Shown here in pieces: positions 18,205-24,213 of a stretch of 24,213 nt of DNA. Under the pieces are notes generated by a model that saw only the letters and a list, made by a program, of their open reading frames with translations, was not told the DNA's origin and did no database searches. Location of the stretch: the NCBI GenBank assembly GCA_013365325.1, contig JABVXV010000587.1, positions 1 to 24,213 on the forward strand, in the 5' to 3' direction. The stretch's first letter is position 1. The number at the start of each line of letters is the position of its first letter. Both the position numbers and the translations under genes were made by a program. The stretch is from Dipetalonema caudispina. Lineage: Eukaryota; Nematoda; Chromadorea; Rhabditida; Onchocercidae.

Positions 18205-18526
18205 ACACACTTGTCTACACCCACATACTTGTATACACCCACACATTCATATACATCCACACATTCCCGTACGTCCACGCACTCGTATACACCCATGCCT
18301 GTATACATCCACATACTTGTATATATCCGCATACTTGCACACATCCACACATTCACTTATACCTACATACTTGCACACACCCACATATTCATATACATCC
18401 ACACACTTCCATACGTCCACGCAATCGTGTACACCCACACACTTGTATACTCCCACACACCCATTTACACCCACACACTTGTATACATCCACATACTTGC
18501 ACACACCCACACATTCATATACATCC
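18205..18526. repeat. 18-bp minisatellite, 18 units, with higher-order pattern
   Basis: Consecutive units such as ACATACTTGTATACACCC and ACACATTCATATACATCC run without gaps except one 16-bp unit at 18295-18310. Units 3-4-5 (from 18241) resemble units 11-12-13 (from 18383), and units 10-11 resemble 17-18, so blocks of seven or eight units appear to have been copied. Because 18 is a multiple of three, frames stay open on both strands; this explains the Thr/His/Tyr-rich frame (18094-18579) and the Cys/Val/Tyr-rich ones. Confidence 0.95.
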
Positions 18527-18689
18527 CACATTCCACCACTTATTATTATCACACCCACATACATGCATACACATACTAACATATATAGCATAACGTATCT
18601 AAACCTGCGGACGTATGTAGTGGTGCACATACGCGGTAACATGCATCCATATAAATAAACACTTCAGACATAAATTCATTTAGACATAG

Positions 18690-19012
18690 TCAAATATGCC
18701 TCACTCACATACATCCCGACAAACTTATACATATGTACACCTATACATACACATACACAACATACATATACATACATATATATATATATATATACGCACA
18801 AATATATAAATTCATATAGGCTTACATACATAAGAATATATATGTATATACTTATCCATATATATTAAGTATATACAAACACACACACACATACATACAT
18901 ACATACACATATACAACATACACATACATATATATATACGCATAAACATACAAATCCATATAGGCTTACATACATAAAAACATATATATATATAGAGTAT
19001 ATACAAACATAC

Positions 19013-19045
<33 letters not shown>

Positions 19046-19055
19046 TACACACATA
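18690..19055. repeat. CA/TA-rich block with a 144-bp tandem duplication
   Basis: The motif CATATAGGCTTACATACATA occurs at 18813 and 18957, 144 bp apart. Both copies are embedded in matching ACATACATA and TATATATACGCA contexts. CA, TA and CATA repeats fill the rest. Cys/Val/Tyr-rich open frames here are repeat translations. Confidence 0.85.
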
Positions 19056-19261
19056 TACATGCATAGATGAAATAATATTAAAAGAGAAGAGAGTTAGAAT
19101 GATAATAGATAAGGAATAAGTGATTAGTGGAAAATACTGGATAGGAAAAGATTTGAAAGAATGATAACGGAGCGATCACATTTGACATTATTGAATGTGA
19201 ATGAGGATGGATATTTTATTCAGACTAGGTGAAATCAATGTTTATAAAGGACAAGGAAATG

Positions 19262-19306
19262 AGACTAGACTAGTCTAGGCTAGGCTAAGCTCAACTAAGC
19301 TACACC
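19262..19306. repeat. Degenerate TAGGC-like pentamer run
   Basis: TAGAC, TAGTC, TAGGC, TAGGC, TAAGC, TCAAC, TAAGC and TACAC follow in five-base steps. GAGACTAG before it and CTAGTCTC after it (to 19319) form a short inverted repeat. This is not the TTAGGC hexamer of nematode telomeres. Confidence 0.7.
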
Positions 19307-19434
19307 TATAACTAGTCTCTCATTCTATTCATTCATTCAATTCTTCTCTGCTCTTTTCTTCTCTTTTCTTTTTTCTTTTTTTTTTCGCTTTTGAATTATT
19401 TCAATAAACATACACATACAATTGTTCTTATCCC

Positions 19435-19435
<1 letters not shown>

Positions 19436-19468
<33 letters not shown>

Positions 19469-19560
19469 AAAATATTTATCCAAAAAAAAAAAAAAAAAAA
19501 TATATGTAAATTATTATACAAATTTTCATCTCTGATTATTCAAAAAAAAAAAAAAAAAAA
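19436..19560. repeat. Three spaced poly-A tracts
   Basis: Runs of 31, 19 and 19 A at 19436-19466, 19482-19500 and 19542-19560. Each is preceded by C and separated by AT-rich spacers. The Lys-rich open frame across them is an artefact. Confidence 0.9.
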
Positions 19561-19921
19561 GAAAAAAGAAAAAAGGAAATTTAAGTTAAAATTTTCTTAA
19601 CTATTGATTGAAGTTATCATTTGTAGTTTCGAAATTAAAGATATATACATTTCAGTAGAAATTTTCCTATTTTTAATTATCAATGCAAACGAATATTTGT
19701 TTATTTATCTTAAATCAATAATTCCTACTCCTCCATCTTTCATTTTATATTCCTTCAAACAAAATAAAAAAAAAAAAACACAAACAGAAATGGATGAGAA
19801 ATGAATGAATGAATAAATGATAAGAAAATATTCAAATTCATATATCTAATTAAAAATTTAGTTTTTCCTTGCTAAAATTCATATCTTTTTTTTTCGGCTT
19901 TTTCTTCGTCTAATTAGTATA

Positions 19922-19970
<49 letters not shown>

Positions 19971-21096
19971 AGAAAGATTTTGTCCATAAAAAGTAAAGAA
20001 GTATGACATTGAAAATGTAAAATATAAAAAAAAAAAAATAAAAAAATAAACGTGTAGAATTAATGAAAACCTATACATATAAAAAGTTAAGGTAAAAATA
20101 TAAATAATAAAATTAATTACCTTTCAATGTATATGTAAATTAAAAAAAAAAAAATACATCAAACAATGTAATGAAAACACGTGCGCAAATAGCACAAATG
20201 GCGCTTTTGTAAGGAATCGATATGCATTCATAAAATTATTAAAAATCTATAAGTAAACTAACGAAATGTAAGCATAAATAACAAAAATATATCTTTAAAA
20301 AACAGATGTATAAATGATTGATTATACGTATAAACAATAAAGAAGCAAAGAATATGAAACATATAAAAGGAAAAGCATAAAGTAAGGTAAACAAGATTAA
20401 TTGTATGATAAGGTTAAAGGTTAAGGGTTATTCGTTTTATTACAACTTCTCCAGAAGGAAAAAAAAAAATGAAAAACAGTAATTATGCAGTAGATAAGTA
20501 AATGCTAAGCAAATAAGTAATGGGCAAATTATTAATAAAAAATTTTATTCGTTAATTATTTAGCATATAATAAATTTCAGCATGAAATTTGGCTTGAAGT
20601 AATTGCAATAAAATGTTCAACCGAACGATTGTTATTTCTTTTTCTCTACAAAAGGCAAAAAATGTACATAGGCTTAATATCATCAAAGATTTAAGTTAAA
20701 AAAAAAATGGAATTGAAATATTTCGGTGTATTAAATTTGATTGTTGATGATAAGTTGCCAGCAATCAATTTTCATAATCAAATACTAATTAATATGGGTT
20801 ACAAGAGTTGCTCATATATTAATTAATAATATTCTAAAATACTCCATTAATTCAAATATAATAAAAATCAATTAAATATAATGGAAACAAAATAATTAAG
20901 CACAATAAAAATTAATTAATGGAGAAAAAATGCCATACAATTCAGTACCTATTCCTGATAAAAATTTTTACTTAATTTCCAAAAGCTGTGAATCATTGAC
21001 ATTCCGATATACTATTCTAATTTACTGTGATAAATAAAATTTAAAATAAATGAAAGAAAAGAAAGATTATAATTATTCCAATAATTTTTGTTAAAA
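19561..21096. other. AT-rich stretch with a 43-nt T run, no gene supported
   Basis: A run of 43 T spans 19925-19967. Elsewhere A runs occur near 20024 and 20460. A short plus-strand frame at 20171-20208, MKTRAQIAQMALL, ends at a GTAAGG donor but has no partner exon. No gene can be supported. Confidence 0.45.
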
Positions 21097-21151
21097 ATGA
21101 TTAAAGGATTCAATTTATTAAAGTCGCTTCTTGAAAAACATTTCCCAAGGG
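21097..21151 (+). other. Possible first exon, plus strand
   Basis: An ATG at 21097 opens the peptide MIKGFNLLKSLLEKHFPRG, which has amphipathic spacing. It runs into a textbook donor, CCAAGGG/GTAAGTAT, at 21152, leaving phase 1. Without splicing, the frame runs on into the ATT array. It may be chance; no family is recognised. Confidence 0.2.
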
Positions 21152-21206
21152 GTAAGTATATTTCAAAATTCGTCTTAACGATAAATAAGGTGCTGAAAGC
21201 ATTTCA

Positions 21207-21364
21207 TTATTATTGTTATTATCAGCTATTGTCATCACTATCATTGTTGTTATTACTATTATTATTATCATTATTATCATTATCATCATTACCACTATCA
21301 TTATTATTTTTATTATTAACATTGTTAAGTATTATTACTATTGTTATTATTATTATTATTATTA

Positions 21365-21405
<41 letters not shown>

Positions 21406-21412
21406 GTTATTA

Positions 21413-21482
<70 letters not shown>

Positions 21483-21575
21483 CATTATTATTATTATTAT
21501 TATTAATTACTATTATTACTATTATTATTATTAGTAGTAGTATTGGTATTAGTATTATTATTATTATCGTGTTTT
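21207..21575. repeat. Long ATT/ATC microsatellite
   Basis: Starts as mixed TTG/TCA/TTA units, becomes a nearly pure TTA array at about 21343-21500, and ends in TAG/TTA variants. The poly-Ile, poly-Leu, poly-Tyr and poly-Asn frames on both strands are its translations. Confidence 0.95.
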
Positions 21576-21910
21576 TTAAGAATGCCATAAAAGTAAAATA
21601 AATAAATACGAACATGTTTTCTTTTTTTGTTGAAAACGTTTCGAACAGAATAAAATAAGGTTATCAGTTGTAGTCGAAAAAAAATTTTCTTGAAAAGCAT
21701 CCTATGTAAAATGAGTCATCTCTCAATTTCATTCATTTTTCATCCTTTTCAATTTAACCATAAATCGTTTCATTTCATTTCAACTATCATTCTTTGATAG
21801 CAAAATGGAATGCGCCAATATCGCTTACATATGTTTATTTTGTTTTTGTGGCGTGCCAAAAATTATTAAACAATTCTACCTTGCTGTTTACATTGCTGAA
21901 TTTATTTTAA

Positions 21911-22070
21911 TTTACTATTTATATTTGTCAAATTATTTTTAATATATCATTTGTCTTTTGAAATTATTCTAATTTAACATTTATATCTGTGAAAGTATAT
22001 TAATTTATTATTTATAGTTAATAAATTATCCCACGCTTATTATTTATATTTGTGGAATTATTCGTATGCT
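21911..22070. repeat. Degenerate 30-34 bp tandem array, five copies
   Basis: Units begin at 21911, 21943, 21973, 22004 and 22037. They share TTTATTATTTATATTTGTG and AAATTATTCTAA-like halves. The array is strongly diverged. Confidence 0.7.
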
Positions 22071-22102
22071 TTTTTTGACTTTTGATTTTATAATATTATT
22101 AG

Positions 22103-22129
22103 GGAAAGAAGGTGCAAGAGGAAATGAGG
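22103..22129 (+). other. Possible 27-nt microexon with Gly-X-Y pattern, plus strand
   Basis: The acceptor AATATTATTAG ends at 22102 and the donor GAGG/GTAAAT begins at 22130. Entered in phase 1 with a carried G, as left by the 21097-21151 candidate, it reads GKEGARGNEG, so glycine falls at every third position. It is too short to prove anything. Confidence 0.13.
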
Positions 22130-22457
22130 GTAAATTTCCGAGATTTTAATCAGTCGTAAATATCCGTCCTGATTTACGCTTTCTTAAATTGTATGTGAAA
22201 AATGAAATTTGCCTAATAATATTTCGTAAATTTTTCGGGTTTTTTACAATAAGTTATTCTTGCAGTGAAAATATGGAGCAATTTTTATGAGTTTAAGTAG
22301 ATAAAAGCCATATGGCACTTTATTGGATCGGTGTTACGGCTACACATATTTTTTTGTTTTATTTGATTGGTTGGCTTTTTTTATTTTCATAGAATTTTCA
22401 ATCCTGTACGATAATCTTCCTAATCGATCACCCCAAGCATTCATTCAGCTCTTTTAC

Positions 22458-22508
22458 CTTAGTTGATACAATTCTCTCTAGCTCAGACTCACTTCCAAAA
22501 TTATTTGT
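22458..22508 (-). other. Exon-like 51-nt pocket, minus strand
   Basis: The minus strand reads TTTTTCTGCCACAG, then 51 nt, then AAG/GTAAAAG, so both splice signals are near consensus. The frame following the acceptor is open: TNNFGSESELERIVSTK, a hydrophilic peptide unlike the repeat-derived frames nearby. A stop lies just before the acceptor in the same frame. It has no ATG. It could be an internal coding exon or a distal 5' untranslated exon. No homology is recognised. Confidence 0.3.
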
Positions 22509-22727
22509 CTGTGGCAGAAAAAGTTAGACATGAAATGAATCTTGTCATGATCTTAATTGTTATGGTACATAATGATCGCTTTTTTCTTTGGGTATTTGTA
22601 TCAACTTTAATTGGTATTCGCTTTTCAAATCTGCAACGAAAAAATAAAATTGAATTTTGTATTTAGAACTGTTTATGGTTTTAATGAATTCATCGAAAAT
22701 TAATTTTGGAGTTTGCAGTAAATTGTT

Positions 22728-22775
22728 GAAATTTGCATGAATTACAATTTAGATATTGTAATTCATGCAAATTTC
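22728..22775. repeat. Perfect inverted repeat, 21-bp arms, 6-nt loop
   Basis: Positions 22728-22748 are the exact reverse complement of 22755-22775, with TTAGAT between. One arm holds ATTTGCAT and the other ATGCAAAT, the octamer bound by POU-domain factors, so both strands carry it twice. It could form a cruciform in DNA or a stable hairpin in RNA. The loop is short for a microRNA precursor. No transposon-like context is visible. Confidence 0.9.
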
Positions 22776-23471
22776 GAAGTACAAACTTCTTTAACTCTAT
22801 AATACACTAAGCCTTATGGTTAGATGAAGCTTTGATAAATCATTTCAGTAAAACTGGATCTTTTCTCCTACCGTACATATCTATTTTTGAAATATGGTTT
22901 TTCCTGATATTGAGGTGCTTTCAAGATCCTTAGGAACTAAAATAGTAAGATTATCTCAATATACTTCTTCTGCATAAGTATCTATATCAGATACTGCTTT
23001 GCATCTATATCAGTAATGAGTTACATTTATACACATATATATCCGATATTATTTCACATCCGTATCAGTAATGAGTAGCATCCAAAATAACGGATTTCTT
23101 CCTTTTTTTATCCATCCATTTAATCGATCGACCATTACGGTTTTCAGCTTTCTTTCAAATACTTTTACCAAATTTAGTTTACATTACCAAATTTCATTGG
23201 TAATTAAAACAGATTTTTTCTCGAGCCCAAGATGCATTCCTATTATAAGATTATAAGAGAAAGCAATGAAATTTTTTTCAAATAATTTTCTTTTAAATTA
23301 AACTTCCGCAAAACTTAGTTATATTTGCATTAGAGTTTTTAATTAATGCAATATATTTTTTAGGAAAATCTAAAAATATTCCAAAATTGAGAGTAGTAAT
23401 ATTTATAAAACTTATTTCTCGCATTTCCAGATTTAAATAACAGCAATTAAAAATGATTTTGAAACTTTTAG

Positions 23472-23612
23472 AACCTTTCTGACGAGATAACTTCCGGCAA
23501 AGCAACAGATTCTAAGAGTTCAACGATGGATGGTACTACGAAAACATTCAAAACAACGACAATAACTGAACGCAAGAGCACTGAAAAAGGACCTGAAACA
23601 AAGCCAAAGCAA
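23472..23612 (+). other. Exon-like 141-nt pocket, plus strand, Ser/Thr/Lys-rich
   Basis: On the plus strand GAAACTTTTAG ends at 23471 and is followed by an open frame to 23658. The peptide starts NLSDEITSGKATDSKSST, continues MDGTTKTFKTTTITERKSTE and reaches GPETKPKQ before a possible weak donor, CAA/GTTTTT. The interval 23472-23612 is exactly 47 codons. It is clearly more GC-rich than its surroundings and is a non-repetitive, polar, low-hydrophobicity sequence. An in-frame ATG at 23526 could also start a short protein. The function is unknown and the frame could be chance. Confidence 0.3.
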
Positions 23613-24091
23613 GTTTTTATAGATAGCTCTTCAATTACACTTATTTCACGCTTTAAGTAACCAACGAAAAATTATGTACAGTTAAAACTGCAAGGTTTGA
23701 TTAATTAGTTGGAGTTGGAAAAAAGTAGCTATATTTTGTTGGTATCCGAAAAATATATTTCCGAAATGAAATAATTTAGAGGGAATATTTCTGGAAAGAA
23801 AGGGAAGTGTGTAATGAGTTTTTTAAAACTGAATTTAGGAAGCAGTTGCAGTTCTGAATTGGAAACATTCTGGACTTTCTACTTGCCTTTTCTAAATTTC
23901 TTATAAGTTTAAATCGTTATAGCAGCTTTTAAGTTTCTACTTCAGTGGGAAATTCCAATATTTCAAATTTGATGAAGCGGTTTTTTTCTTTACGTAATCT
24001 GGAAAAGTAATCAGATATATTATACAAATAACGCTTTTTAATATCAAAGGTAAACAAAAATAATAATAAATTACTTTAACATAAATATTGG
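23613..24091. other. AT-rich stretch, nothing recognised
   Basis: The open frame from the 23472 pocket ends at a TAA at 23659-23661. No further splice-bounded frame or repeat was seen before the terminal AAT array. Confidence 0.4.
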
Positions 24092-24114
24092 CAATAATAA
24101 TAATAATAATAATA

Positions 24115-24213
<99 letters not shown>
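24092..24213. repeat. AAT microsatellite running off the window end
   Basis: AAT units with a single AGT variant near 24117. The array continues to the last base, so its true length is unknown; the window may end at an assembly break. Confidence 0.95.

Larger units (their letters stand above)
22130..23471. other. Mostly unique sequence with exon-like pockets
   Basis: Apart from the minus-strand pocket at 22458-22508 and the inverted repeat at 22728-22775, it holds a diverged direct repeat at 23002-23026 and 23057-23081 (21 of 25 bases match). The open frames at 22463-22666, 23071-23256 and 23293-23505 have no recognisable domain. Confidence 0.4.

Noticed and set aside
18094..18579. 161-residue frame with a hydrophobic N-terminus and Thr/His repeats
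   Set aside because: Most of it is the 18-bp array, which leaves frames open on both strands. The hydrophobic part is itself TTA/GTT-rich. No splice or conserved domain supports it.
18247..18642. 131-residue minus-strand Cys/Val/Tyr-rich frame
   Set aside because: It is the antisense reading of the same 18-bp array.
21088..21534. 148-residue frame ending in poly-Ile and poly-Tyr
   Set aside because: All but the first 35 or so residues are microsatellite. Only the 5' piece with a consensus donor was kept as a weak exon candidate.
21805..21942. 45-residue plus-strand frame beginning MECANIAYICLFCFCG
   Set aside because: Hydrophobic and initially attractive, but its C-terminal part lies in the degenerate 31-bp array and no family or splice context supports it.
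22463..22666. Plus-strand frame of 67 residues
   Set aside because: It overlaps the minus-strand 51-nt pocket antisense and has no recognisable domain; the splice signals favour the minus strand.

Overview
The window is AT-rich eukaryotic DNA dense in microsatellites. It is most likely from a parasitic nematode: the one clear protein is almost residue-for-residue what I remember of Caenorhabditis elegans GOA-1, and the introns are longer than in Caenorhabditis. The AT-richness and long homopolymer and ATT/AAT arrays suggest a spirurid or filarial worm, but that is inference and the species cannot be fixed from this sequence.

The only gene I can annotate with confidence lies on the minus strand from 8781 (start codon) to 1907 (stop). 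It encodes a complete 354-residue G-protein alpha subunit of the Go class (goa-1). It has eight coding exons: 8781-8664, 8410-8368, 7741-7600, 5310-5150, 4388-4260, 3553-3424, 2651-2498 and 2094-1907. The lengths are 118, 43, 142, 161, 129, 130, 154 and 188 nt. All seven introns are GT-AG, every phase joins cleanly, and no frame is broken. The protein keeps the lipidation site, all nucleotide-binding motifs, the switch residues and the C-terminal cysteine of Gi/o proteins.

The introns hold tandem repeats: a 30-bp minisatellite about 30 bp inside intron 4, a degenerate array of roughly 30-36 bp units in intron 5, and a copied sliver of exon 3 in intron 3. Positions 1-1906 are the 3' flank of goa-1, with GAT and ATT microsatellites.

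Positions 8782-24213 are about 15 kb upstream of the goa-1 start. There is no gene here that I can name. The region holds ATT/AAT arrays (10438-10560, 10914-11030, 21207-21575, 24092-24213), a CAT array (13261-13365), an 18-bp minisatellite with higher-order structure (18205-18526), a CA/TA-rich duplicated block (18690-19055), long A and T runs, several diverged tandem duplications and a perfect 21-bp-arm inverted repeat (22728-22775). A few short pockets look like exons: minus strand 11063-11157 and 22458-22508, plus strand 21097-21151, 22103-22129 and 23472-23612. The two minus-strand pockets contain no ATG and could be untranslated goa-1 leader exons; this is a hypothesis only. Nearly all the longer open frames in this part are translations of repeats.

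I found no tRNA or rRNA gene, CRISPR array, transposase, reverse transcriptase or operon-like gene cluster. Nothing here amounts to a new multi-gene system.
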